From contig CM043966.1 in assembly GCA_014529385.2 (NCBI GenBank), forward strand, positions 105,225,087 to 105,289,086: a stretch of 64,000 bases of DNA. Direction: 5' to 3'. Both the position numbers and the translations under genes were made by a program. The notes under the pieces are model-generated. The model was given only the letters and a program-made list of their open reading frames with translations, was not told where the DNA came from and ran no database searches. Below are positions 36,201 through 48,259 of this stretch, piece by piece (position 1 is the first letter of the stretch; the number at the start of each line of letters is the position of its first letter). This stretch comes from Adiantum capillus-veneris (taxonomy: Eukaryota; Streptophyta; Polypodiopsida; Polypodiales; Pteridaceae).

Positions 36201-37880
36201 TTGTTACAGAGTCTTCACTTGGGCGAAAGGCTTGGGAGAGAAGGCCGATCACATGATTTGGTAAGTTTAAGAAAATTGTTAGCAAATCTGTCTTCCTTAT
36301 TTCCTAATTCAAGCTAATTTGGATCATGCTTGCATGGTTCCATTACCAAACCATTGTAGATGTTTTGCTTGTGGATATATCACAAATTGATACTATTTGC
36401 CCTTGATATGTATATTTCCATAATTCTTACTTATTTGCATTTTCTTCTTGCATTGTTCTATAATTTTGAAGATGATTCATGTTTGGTTTTCTTGTAGCAT
36501 CAACATTTCTTGGGACACAGAATACAAATCTATATAGCAAAGATGGTGTGCCGTGTCATGAGGTTGCTAGGATTATCTTTGTAGATTTTCCTACATGTTT
36601 GTTCTTGGATGGTCTAGGACCAATCTCATTGGGTCAGTAACTTTTCTTTGGACTAGTACCTACAACTAGCTATTTTTGTTTGCTTACATGTCATCATTCA
36701 CTTTTGTAGAGGGCCTGAGTGTTCCCAAGTGGAACACATTTTCCAGGGGTCTAGTGATAGGGTGCATGGATGTTGCTTGTGAGTTTTTGGCTGCTGAGGG
36801 GTTTTTAGTCACCATGTGCATGGCCGAGCATATTGGAGAATTTTTTGCAGATGCAACTAGGGTAGGACTTGTGCTCTTATGTACATGGACCCTCATGTAT
36901 AATAAGAAGGCATATTGGCATCCACTCACTAGAGAGTTGGTGAGATAACAAACTTAGTTTCATAGTTTAATTTCCTAACTAAAAACATTGTAGCTATGAC
37001 ATTCATTCTTTAAGTTATTTATTTATGCAGGTACTTGATCTTACCATGTGCCTTTGGTATCATATTGGCCATCCTGTGCCACACTATGATAGAGAGGCAA
37101 GGGAGAAAATTGCTGAGAGATTGTTTCCAGTAGATTGTAGCTACATGATAGATGATGTAGTCTTCCCCATTGGGATTGATGGTGTATTCTTAGAGGCGGG
37201 GTAGGGAGGTCTTCTTTGTTCTTTCAGTAAAACTAGTCCAAAGTATGATACTAGTGAATGTTATAGTATATATACGTTTGCATTAGGTTTCAATTTACTT
37301 TTTCTATGGTAGGTGGTTGCTGGCAACATTTACTGAGCCTCATGACTATGTTTTGGACTTGTCTGCGGAGTGTGGTGGTTTGGGTAGAGCTGCTGCGGAA
37401 GATATGAGGCATTGCATGTGTCTAGAGCTAGATGATGTGCTCTATGAAAGATGTTTGTACGACATTGCATGTGGACCTATGAAATGTTGATTGCAAATGC
37501 ACACTTGGTTGAGGAAACTCTATTCTAATAGTACACATCTTGATGTTTTGATTTATGTTTTTATGTACATGGCAACCATATGACATTGACATGGAATTTT
37601 GGTATGCTCCATACATTTCATTTGGATGTTTTATTTGTGTTTGTTTGGTACATGATGGCCACATGATGTGGAGATGACTTTGATTGGAGCTTTCTTATGT
37701 AGTTAGATTATGTTGACACCATTGACTTGTGTGTTGATTTTTGTGAGATAATCAAATCGTTAAAGTGATGGAAATAAGAGTTTATGTGAATGAAATCCCA
37801 TGTGGGAGACCAAGAAAGGGTGTACAATTTTTTTATGAAGAGGTCTCCATACAAAGGAGACTCTTGCAAAATTTTTAAGA
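33234..37880. repeat. Dispersed repeat with GTCTC-GGAGAC hairpin inside the transposon
   Basis: Related copies of 60-95 bp lie at about 33,234-33,305, 35,317-35,365, 35,395-35,490 and 37,790-37,880. Shared text includes AATCCCATGTGGGA, AGGGTTTATGGTTTATTTTG and GTCTCTATGCAAAGGAGACT. GTCTCC and GGAGAC can pair with a 7-base loop. The middle two copies sit between exons, the others before and after the gene. Confidence 0.6.
33380..37490 (+). pseudogene. ParB-like and N6/N4 amino-methyltransferase-like gene, multi-exon, decayed
   Basis: About nine plus-strand exons with GT/AG edges. Exon 1 (from an AG at 33,379) gives LCRLMVHEAVRFARDDVEWL and then, past a stop, KFLVWDGNHMLKTLW, which resembles the DGxHR motif of ParB/sulfiredoxin folds. 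Next come EYWDNGQYHVSACFQFLELS (33,943), PKERAKLDALGLNDVEKKKR (34,440-34,692), LHLMSLTKSKDPQYLHFDDY (34,790) and VFIYVMDAVKYSDPSENMAE (35,102). Later exons give ARIIFVDFPTCLFLDGLGPI (36,570), GLSVPKWNTFSRGLVIGCMD and AAEGFLVTMCMAEHIGEFFA (36,710-36,945), then VLDLTMCLWYHIGHPVPHYD (37,031). The last exon has YVLDLSAECGGLGRAAAEDM followed by RHCMCLELDDVLYE. That order, a DPPY-like VDFPT motif first and a SAM-binding VLDxSAxxGGxG motif last, is that of permuted beta-class DNA amino-methyltransferases. At least five stops or frameshifts kill it. Confidence 0.5.
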
Positions 37881-38100
37881 ACCACGTTTTATGTACAAAC
37901 CCAAAAATACATACAAATGGTGCTTTTTATAAAGTTTCATTTGGCATAAGTATAGACATGCTTCCATATTTCTTAAAAGAGTTTGGTAGTTGAAGGATTG
38001 TACTATGAGGTTTTGAGTTTTTCCACTACACAATGAACTTTAGGAGATATCATTAGTGTAAAATCAGGGTTCAAAACCTCAAAAAAATAGTTCCAATTGT

Positions 38101-38148
38101 TAAAGCTCAAAATTGAAATCTCGCAAAAATAAAATCCCCTCATAAATA
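38101..38148 (-). repeat. Right terminal inverted repeat and right target duplication
   Basis: The inverted repeat runs to CCCC at 38,136-38,139. The duplication TCATAAATA follows at 38,140-38,148 and LTR B resumes with GAAATTGCTTCCTGAC. Confidence 0.75.
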
Positions 38149-38349
38149 GAAATTGCTTCCTGACATGCAACTGAGTGAAGCTTTGAGTGAGATAGGTATT
38201 GAATATTTTTTTCCAAGGGATTGACAACCTCTTATAGCCTCCATGCACTACTCAAGTCAACTCCGTCCCATGGTATGACATTCATGTCCGTGGTTCTCAC
38301 TTTCATACTACAATAAGATAACGAGTCTTGGCATTTGGGGAGCCCAACA

Positions 38350-41300
38350 AGTAAGGGCCTACGTTGCATGCTATATATGTCATTGCTGAGATATTGATCT
38401 ACCTGCATCATGCTACATTGAATTATGTGATGTATTGCATATATTATTTTGCATTGATGAGCACATTACATGTGCCATTGCATGGAGTATGGATAGATAG
38501 TATGTGTAGTGTTTGGAAGTTAGTATCTACTATTAATGTGCTATAAAGTAGATAATATTTGAATCATGCTACATTCAGTCATGTGATGATGGTTTGCATT
38601 GCATGAAGCCCCTCTAGATACATGCATTGAGTGGCTTGCTTTGGAAGTCCATTAGGTCTATGAATTCCCTTTTTGCACAAAGCTCAACTCGTGTATTTCA
38701 GGTTGCAACCATAAGAAAAAGAGAACAAACTTAGCTCCACCTTGTAGGCAAGTGTAGCTAAGAATTCTAGACTTTTCAAGGTTCTAATTGCCTTGGTGCA
38801 AGCTATTTACTGCCACGCACATGCACACCCCTAATATATTTGTTTTATAATTAACTTACCAAATTGTGTGCCATTTACAAATAGGTCCTTTGATTGGGTA
38901 GTTACATAGGTTTATTATAAAAACCTTTGCATACAATAGAGACTTTAAATGAAAACATAATAGACCATTGACATATCATATTTTAAATTATTTGTATATG
39001 TGCATTATTGGTCTAAGCCTTGGCCTCAACCAAACTGGCTACACACTATACAAGTACAACCACTATGTGTCCAACAGCAACCTCTACATGTGTAGCATTG
39101 TGGACTTCCAACTAAAACTTGTTGGGACTCACAGGTCATACTCCCTCTTCCTAAGTAGTCAAGAGGGCCAAACCATCATGTCATATCCATAGCACTCTTT
39201 CTCAACCAACCCTCTTGCTCCTTTGAGAGGGAATCTCGTCATGAGGTGTACTCTAACCACACTATCATGTGCCCATAGTACTAGGTAGCATCTAGGCGCA
39301 ATGCATCTTTGAGGGGATGAAAAAATCCCAATGGTGTGGGAGGAAATATGCCTTGGGCTTTCTCTTGATCTTACTGTCCCCCCCCCCCCCCCCCCCCCTC
39401 CCCCACCCACAAAAAGAAAAAAAAGAGAGCTACAAAAGCAAGTACGGTGTAACCATGAGGAGATAAGAGTACTTGTTTATACCTACCCAGGCATTGCAGC
39501 CAGACAAAATAGCAACACTTTACTTTACCTTAAACAAACACTTTTAAGGCATGCGACTCTCACTTTGCGACAATTTCTAAGAGTCAAAAATCTATGAAGA
39601 ATTAGTCTATAGTTTAGTGCATTGTCTAATATTGTAATTCATTCGTAGCATAATTTTGTTTCAATTTGTTTTTACACCACTTATGATGCAAGAAAAAAGA
39701 TGACCATAATGCAATGGAGTTCTTTGACAAAAAGCATATCAAACAAGACTATTTTTTAATAGTTTAGCATTTCTACCCTATACATTTTGTAGTCTGGAAT
39801 AGACCTATCTAAGTGGCTATATAAGACACAATATGATAATTATAGAGTAATCGCATAATATCTAAAGTATGGTCAAGAATGAGAAAACCTCTAATTAAAT
39901 CTAGCACAACCATCATTTTGAGGATTGATTTACATAGTTTGATTTTCAACAATGAGAGGAACATTTTGGATTCTGCCAATTGGGTACTAAAGTTTTTATT
40001 TTTGATGTTTGCACATACTTCCATCACAGCTTGGCTAGATGGTCCTATTGTATCTGACCCAACCTTGCATTTTCTACCAGGAATCACTCCTCTCTCTTTC
40101 TTTGCTTCTTAAAATAGCCTACAAAGTGAAACTAAATATCCACAGTAGGTGGTGCTATACAATACGACACATTTGTGTAGACACCAAGCAAGTACTCCTC
40201 GATGCAATTTGCATTTCTGTTGAAGACATAGGTACATATGTTGCATTACAACTGGAAAATATCTTCTCCTTGTTGAAGTTGTTGCACATATCCCCACTAC
40301 TTTCCTTGCACCATAATCTTCAAGATTTACTGGCACTTTGAGCCTTATTTGCTGCTTCCTCCAATGTTCATGGATTGTACGATTAGTTTTTCCATCCATA
40401 AAAGTACTATAAGTTACCAAGTACATGTCATTATTTAAAAATAATAATGTAATTTAGGGATACTAGATTGTAGAGTCTAAACAACTTTCACTAGGGGACA
40501 CTATTAGCCTCCCTGGAGGTAAAAGGAGCTACCTTATCAATAGCCAAGTAGCACTAGAAACATTGAGGAAAGAACCAAAGCTCAAACACAACCAAGCTAT
40601 GCCTAAATTCACCAATGAGATTCTCTTTTCTAAGAGGAAGAGACATTTGTTCCAACAAAACTAGTGAATTCTAAAGTAAGCTATCATCTATGATTATGTG
40701 GAAGCAAGAGTGTTAGCTTAAAAATAGCTAAGAAATACTTATTATATGCCCAAATTATAGATAGAACCTACTTGGAAGTAAGAGTATCATATCATAACAA
40801 CCAAGAGGTTTCTTGTGCTTGTTCACTTGGCCAACAGGACTCCCTATGCCACGAGAATCTTAAAAGTAAGAGCAAGTGTGCAAACAACGAGAAGCGAAAC
40901 TAGTACAATGTCATTGGTGTTATGAAAACATCCCTAGAGACTTAACTAACATTTTACATTAATCGACAAAGGTAACTGAAATTTTCTATTTTACTCCATG
41001 ACACCCTAAACCTATATGATGTATTATTTACCAACTCTAGCACATGACCCTAATGCTTTAATTATTACAAAATGGCAAGGGACTATTCATGCCACTCATT
41101 ATATATTTATGGAAAAGGTCTTAGAGCTTTACACCTTATGTGCTAATGCACATATAAAATAAAGATATCAAAGCCATTGATTATCGAATGAAATCAACAT
41201 TTTTTTAGTATAAATAGAGATAGAACTATATTTTTTTTTAGAGTTCATCTATTTTCAATATAGTACTAACCCAAAGACCAAAGGTAGTTTGTCCTATAAT

Positions 41301-41738
41301 CAAAATACATTTAAGTAGCCTAATTGTTGGTCCTTTTTTTAGAGTTCATCTATTTTCAATATAGTACTAACCCAAAGACCAAACGTAGTTTGTCCTATAC
41401 TCAAAATACATTTAAGTAGCCTAATAGTAGGATCTCTTTAAAAGATCAATTTAATGATTTTTTTGGAATGAATCTCTATACCTATCACTACTTGGGTTAA
41501 TCTTGTAGTTTAGAGAAAGTGAGAGATGCATTACCTCCCAGAATCTAGGGTTTCTATACTCACTTATATCAATTGACACTTTATTGCTTGATAAAAGTAT
41601 CAACAATCCTGTTGTTGTCAGACAGTGTTCTGAAATGCTCTGCAACCTAGCCGACCACCTGCAACTACGTCTAGGTCTTGTCAGCGCCACAAAACCACAA
41701 CGTTTTGACATGCCAAGACAATGCCAACAACTCCTACG
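38350..41738. other. Unannotated intergenic or old repeat DNA
   Basis: No gene I can support. A poly-C run of about 22 bases lies at 39,377-39,398. On the minus strand, 40,426-39,809 holds two adjacent frames (TFMDGKTNRTIHEHWRKQQI, VPVNLEDYGARKVVGICATT and a 92-codon frame) that look somewhat protein-like but match no family I know. A 101-bp tandem duplication begins at 41,240. Confidence 0.4.
41240..41430. repeat. 101-bp tandem duplication
   Basis: AGAGTTCATCTATTTTCAAT and the following text through AAGTAGCCTAAT occurs at 41,240 and again at 41,341. I count three substitutions between the copies, so the duplication is fairly recent. Confidence 0.9.
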
Positions 41739-42027
41739 CTCTGGTACCACTTGAAAGGTTGCGGGGCTATGGTGGGTGCCTCCTATGAGGAGCCATGGAA
41801 TATGTGGGAGTGTGCAAAAGAAGAAGGAACGAGAGAGAGAAGAGATCACTCAATGCAAAAGATAGAATAATTCTTATGTTTGATTAATGAAAAGCCATTA
41901 CATATATACAAGTAAAAAAGTTGCCATGTAAAAACTCCTCTGATGACTGATCTTTCCTCTGCATGTCTTAGGATATGTTCCCATAGGCAATGGGCTTAAC
42001 TCCAATTTAGGGCTTGAAAACCTAACA
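41739..42027 (-). repeat. Possible LTR with initiator-Met-type primer site
   Basis: The minus strand reads TGGTACCAGAGC at 41,739-41,750, one base from the TGGTATCAGAGC site complementary to initiator tRNA-Met. A possible LTR follows from TGAAAGG (41,752) to CTAACA (42,027), 276 bp. No gag-pol sequence is recognisable to the left, so it is a remnant at best. Confidence 0.35.
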
Positions 42028-42849
42028 GGGTGCTAGTGTCAAAATGATGTTGGTAATATTGAGGGACATGAGTTGCAAGAATGATCATCACAAAATGATT
42101 GTGTCCACATATGAGGCCATAAAGACTCTGATATAAAGCCTCAAAACAATGCGCAGCAGGGTGATAATATTTATTTATCTATCTATATTGAGAACATATA
42201 TTAGACATTTACAACTATTTTGAGAATACCTTTCTTTTGTAAAGGAGGAAAAAAATCCCTAGAATTAGGATGCATGAGATTGATGCAAAGATAGGTGCTT
42301 CTACAAGACATGAAATGACTACTCTATTAATGATTAGCGAGTTTTTAGGTGGAATATCAAGTGGATTCTATCTCACTGAACGTAAACAAAAGGGATTTCT
42401 AGTTAGCTCAAGGGAAAACGAATCATGGAAGAACAAGTGACAGCTATCGCCGAACATCCTCGTAGCAGGTGTCTTTAAGGGAGTGAGTGCGGGTGGCCGT
42501 GTGGCAGAGTGAGTGGGAGCTAGTGAGAGTGAGAGACTTGTCTTTCCAATAAGATGTATTTTTTTACATGATAGGGTTCACTTTGTAAACATAGATGGGT
42601 ATCATGCGGCTTGGCTATAGCAACTCACCAAATCTTTGATGACAATGCCCCGTGATCAATTCTCAACCGTGGGTGGTAGTTTTACAAGAGGAAATCTATC
42701 AAGATTTTGCTTAATGAAAGAATGTATAATAATGTCATAAAAATTCAAAGAGTGGAATGTGCACAAAATGCCTTTTTTGATCAAGATTAAGCTCCTTCTT
42801 GCTCCTGTCCATAGCTGTGCATGCATGGTCCACGTTTCTAGTTTAGCAC
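42028..42849. other. No recognised feature
   Basis: Roughly 800 bases without a gene or clear repeat that I can name. Confidence 0.4.
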
Positions 42850-43330
<481 letters not shown>

Positions 43331-46300
43331 CGGTTTGGTAGGGAAGAGGCAGTTGCAAAGGGTATGCCCATGCTCTCCTTCTTGAGTCACTGATGCTCTC
43401 ATCTAAACACATGGACGATGATTGTTTTACCCACGTTCGTGCAGCTAAAGTGTGTCGACCATAGAATATGGCACAAGCAAGAGTGTATGAGCTAGCAGGT
43501 GCATGACAGAGGGCTAAAGCAAATGTGAAGGACCCACACAGGCAGGTGGTAACTGAAGTGTATGTCTGATGCAGTTTTATAGGCCAAGAAGTCTTTCAAA
43601 TGGGCTAAAGGGATGGCCGGTAAAATATGTTCAAAGGGCTAGTTTTTTTCTTGAGGATGAAGAGCATGAAATGTTGAGAGAGATGGTATAGAACGGTGGG
43701 CAAAATATGGAAGTTTGAAGCTTGGTGATTGCAGATTTGAGACAAACAAGGCAGGTGATGACATGTGGTGAGGGTTAGTTTCAAAACGTAAATGTGAAGT
43801 GCTCGAGTTGTTGAGCATGTTGGCCGTTTTGGATGGTCAATCAGAGCTCTAGGTGCAAGATATGGCCAATTGAAGATTTGTTGGGGGCTTGGTATGTAGC
43901 AAATTGATCGTATCAATAGTGGTGCCATCTAATGTGAAGTGGACATGAAGTGACAGCTCATCAATCGAATGCTCGGTCAGCGAGATATGGCAAGGTACAT
44001 TTGTGGGTCGGTATCGAGTAGGTGAATGCATATGCTTTTTCTAGTTTTTAGCTGCTTTGCTTGAGGCCACGGAGGGGTAAAAAAGCGGCAAGGCTTGGGC
44101 AGATCAAAGTAAAAAATGTGAGCTTCTGACGGGTTTTTGTAGCTAGGCCACTGGGTCTTGGATCCACAAATGGTAGGCTCTAAATGAGGGTGAAAACAAA
44201 TTCAAGTTTAAGGGGATTTTTAGGTCACAAAAGGAGGAGGGGTTCCTGTGCTTCCACGTGGCGGAAATAATCCCACATACCGTGCGATACGTACGAGGCA
44301 TGGGGTATTTGTAGTATGAAATGAACTAGCAAGAATGTGTACAAGATATGGCTACTTATGTAGTAGTAGCATGGCAAGTACAAGTTGTAGTAAAATGGCT
44401 AGGTGTGCCTCTCAAGGGCCAAAAGATGTTTTTCTCAAAGGCAAAAGGCGAAATTGCCAAGTGGCCTCCAAAGCCTCCTACAAGAGGGGTTTTTATTCTA
44501 CAAGTGGGGTCATCTCCTTCACTCCTTGTGCAACTCACATACACCCACATGGTGTCACAAGATCACCTACTAAGTGGATTTCTCACTAGACTATAGATGG
44601 ACACAACAGTGGATTTCTCACTTGATTAGAGATGGACACAACAATGTATTGTGGCATAGGCAAAAGATGATATACCCAACACCTATTGGTATAATAGTTT
44701 GGAAGGAGAAGTCCATTTAAAATTGCATGCAAACCTCAACTACTAAGTGGATTTATCACTAGACTAGAGATGGACACAATAGTGTATTGTGGCATAGGCC
44801 AAAGGCGACATACCCAACACCTATTGGTATAGTAGTTTGAAAGGAGAAGTCCATTTGAAAAGTCCATTTGAACTTGCGTGCAGACCTCTACCATTAGAGA
44901 CAAGACTAGGGTTACCTTCTTTTAAAAATCAAAGTTGGAGCAACTACCATAACCTCATGATGGAACTAAAGCGGAATCTTAATTGGTACAAGTGAATAAC
45001 AACATCATTCAATAGGGCACCTTGTAGAGCCATTCCTTCCCCGAGGCGTTCACTATGTAAAATTTTCCTACATCACGTGCATTCACCAAAATGGATTAGA
45101 AGTACCCCTTATAGGCCTTATGTACACATGTTTCTATAAATTTACACAAATATAAAATCCCTTCTGTTGAACTCACATGCTATGTTACATATACTTTAGT
45201 GAACTCCCATGGATTCCTTCATCCCTAAAGAGGGAGAAGATGAAGGGACTAGTAGTAGTAAAGAGGCTTCCGGTAGGATAAATACGAATCAGAGGTGATA
45301 GCTCATAGTACAAAGGGTTCACTCATATCCTAAAATAGAGTGCCTCTCGTTATCATTTCCAAAACCTTAAAGTTATTTCTATGACCTGTGTCATAAGTGA
45401 GACCTTAACCCCTGCCTAAGTCAAAGTCAAGAATAAAGAACTCCAAAAGGTTTGAGAAGCACATGCAATCAACAAATGGGTCGTCTATCAAGGCATCAAA
45501 GCCATCATGAAAGAATTTTGGGCTCCAAAAAAATTCCACGCCCCTGCCCCCCCCCCCCCCCCAAACCAAAAGTGACATATGTCACAATTTGGTTGTATCC
45601 ACATTAGTTATGACTTTCCATATACTTTTTTAGTAAGATCTTTAGCCATGTATTTTTCATATTTGACCTTTGAGCATGATGACTGAAATCTATCTACCTA
45701 TCTATGTCCCTCTTTCTATCTCTCTCCCTCTTTCTCTTTGGCCCCAAAAAGAAAATATTCCCCACATGGAAGGGGGTACATTGTATGTTGTGATAGAATA
45801 AACTTGATGTTTAACCTCTCAAACATAATAATATGGAAATTTATGGAAAGTAGGAAGGCAATTAATTACTCCATGCTTGTGGCATGCAGTTTGTGGAGGG
45901 AGGGGACTGCCAAGAGCATGCCCTTTGAAGTACATCATGAGAAAAAACACATAGAAGAGCACATCACATAAGCAACACCGTAGAGAAACCTATATTCAGA
46001 GTGTAATTCCACGTATAAATTTTGAGATTTACTTCTAAATTCTCAATGAAGGTGAGAAAACATACAAAATTGAGACTAACATAATGTTAAAACCTTTTAC
46101 ACTTGGTAAGCCTGTCCCTTATTGGGAATTTAGGCCTCTATATGTGGTCATTTGAGCATTGCCGAGGAGCCAAATCTCACTATCAAGAGCCTCAAGCCTT
46201 ATTTAAATAATTATCTCATGCATTCGTTTAATGTTATGAAAAAGGTAGCTTATCCATGCTTTTTGGCACTCAAAAGGGTGACAATAGGTTGAAAGCATTT

Positions 46301-47329
46301 AGACTACTTGTCCCTCATTTCCAAGTTCTCTACTGGTTGTTCTGACAATATAGGCTTTTCTAACAAGTTTGAAAGAAAATGGCATTGAGCATCTTGAGTA
46401 CTCTGTCAATAGTTTTCTCACTAGTTTTCATGTTCTTCTTCCCCCTCAAACCAAGACTCTAGATATGGAGAAACACAAAAGTAAGCATTAGTTAGCCTTC
46501 TTTGGCCAGATTTGTGTCCCTACGAAAGGTGCCTTCTTAAGAGAGAAAACAAGGTACTCCCTTGATGCATCACTCGTGAAAATCGTATGACAATGGTATT
46601 CATGATTGCCCTACTTGCCCACACCCAACACCTTCTCTCATTGTTCAAAAGCCAAACTACGGGGGAGTTCGTTGAAGAAGAAATCAATCGTTAAGACTAA
46701 GTACTTCTACAAGATGTAGATCGCGAGAGAACCAATAGTACTTCACAACAAGAATAGCTTATTACACATTCTCCATACAAAATTGAGGTGGGTGAATTCT
46801 AATTCTTGCGTTGTGTGCATGAAGCATCTCGAGGGGGGCTTTTCAAAACTTCTTCAACAAGCTACTTACTCACCTCATCCTTGTCTTTCTCTTTCTTTTC
46901 CTTTTTTCTTTTCTTTATCTTTATGCTAATTTTTTCAAAATGAAGAGCTAATTTGCCATGCATTGGTTATGCCCATGTTCCCATGGTGTAAATCGAAAGC
47001 GTCTTGCGAGTACACTAGGGTGCTTGGATTACCCAAATTTACATGGACATTTTGTTTTTCATTAAAAAAAAAGTCAATGGCTTAGATGAGTTGGTCTCAA
47101 GAGTAAGGGCTAGGAGGAGGCCCTTACACTCTCCGTCCCTCCCAAAAGTGCCCCCCGACCATACTCCAAAATCCCCATACAAGCACCGAAAGATGGGAAA
47201 ATTTCCATAGCCTTTGTATGTTAACATCGGTTCATACCAAATATAATGAATCTAGACTTAGACGTGAATGATTTCGTATTGGTGTCTACTTTATTCTTAT
47301 CTTGTGTGTGCTGTAAATTGCTAGTCAAG
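43331..47329. other. Unannotated stretch with old repeats
   Basis: 43,660-44,010 is a diverged copy of the DNA around 54,120-54,405 and 59,709-59,790, the site where the copia element landed. 44,570-44,900 holds a 173-bp tandem duplication (CTAAGTGGATTTCTCACTAG at 44,570 and a near copy at 44,743). A C-run of about 16 bases lies at 45,547-45,562. I see no gene in the rest. Confidence 0.4.
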
Positions 47330-48185
47330 TAGTGTGAACGTACTTTCAAGTAGTACAAAGTGCATGGTTAATACTTTCAAGCAGTTATCAAACATAACGT
47401 GATAAGTGCTAGAGTGTGTCTGTTATAAGTGCTGATAACTGCTGTCAAGTGGTGCTAAGTGGTGGTAAAGTGCTAGAAATGTGCTATCAAGTAAAGCTTA
47501 TTGGTGGTGAAGTGCTGGAAAGTGATATCAAGGAGTGTTGTATTTTGGTGAAGTGGGAAAAAATTAGTGCTCAATTGTGGTGAGGTCCTCTAATGTGCTG
47601 TCAAGTGGTGCTAATTGGTGTTAAAGTGTTGGAAATGTGCTTACAAGTGGTACTAAGTGGTGGTAAAGTGTTGGAAGTGTGTTTTCAAGTAGTGCTTATT
47701 GGTGGTGAAGTGTTGGAAAGTGCCATCAAACGAGTGCTGTGTTTTGGCAAGGTGGGAAAAAAGTAGTGCTCAGTGGTGGCGAGGTCCTATAAAGTGTTTT
47801 CAAGTGGTACAAATTGGTGGAAATGTGCTTTCAAGTGGTGCTAAGTGGTGGTAAAGTGCTGCAAGTGTGCTGTCAAGTAGTGCTTATTGGTAGTGAAGTG
47901 CTGGAAAGTGCTATCAAGAAGTGTTGTGTTTTGGTGAAGTGAAGGAAAAGTAGTGCTAGTGATGTGAGGTCCTATAAAGTGTTGTCAAGTGGTGCTTTTG
48001 TGGTGCTAAAGAAAAGTGTTGGAAACGTTCTGTCAGTAGTGCTTATTGGTGGTGAAGTGCTGGAAAGTGCTATCAAGGAGTGTTGTGTTTTGGTGAAGTG
48101 CTGGAACATTAGTGCTCATTGGTGGTGAGGTCTTGTAAAGTGCTGTCAAGTGGTGCTTTTGTGGTGGTGAAGTCCTAGAAAAATA
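47330..48185 (+). repeat. AGTGCTGGAAAGTGCT-type satellite with 190-bp higher-order unit
   Basis: About 850 bp of short related phrases (AAGTGCTGGAAAGTGCTATC, TCAAGTGGTGCTTATTGGTG, GTGTTTTGGTGAAGTG) arranged in about four larger units of near 190 bp, each containing a GTGGTGAGGTCCT box. Its core hexamer AGTGCT is the complement of AGCACT in the satellite at 50.1-51.0 kb. Confidence 0.75.
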
Positions 48186-48259
48186 ATGTCACTTTAGTCA
48201 AATTACTCCTATTTATTGAGTACAAACTATGAGCAAACTTTGAATGATCACATAGATAG

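Noticed and set aside
36041-36256. Ser/Thr/Pro-rich ORF as an independent protein
   Set aside because: Its position and flanks fit an internal linker exon of the methyltransferase-like gene; no separate start context is seen.
33380-37490. Bacterial or phage contamination as the source of the methyltransferase-like gene
   Set aside because: The coding is broken by GT-AG introns and lies inside a transposon with a target duplication in a plant LTR.
39331-39410. Poly-Pro and poly-Gly ORFs
   Set aside because: They are caused by a run of about 22 C, which may also be an assembly error site.
41451-41849. 132-codon minus-strand ORF
   Set aside because: It spans the probable primer site and LTR edge at 41,739-41,752 and has no recognisable domain.
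47330-48185. CRISPR-like array of short repeats
   Set aside because: Units are degenerate and directly adjoining, without unique spacers of constant length; this is a satellite in plant DNA.
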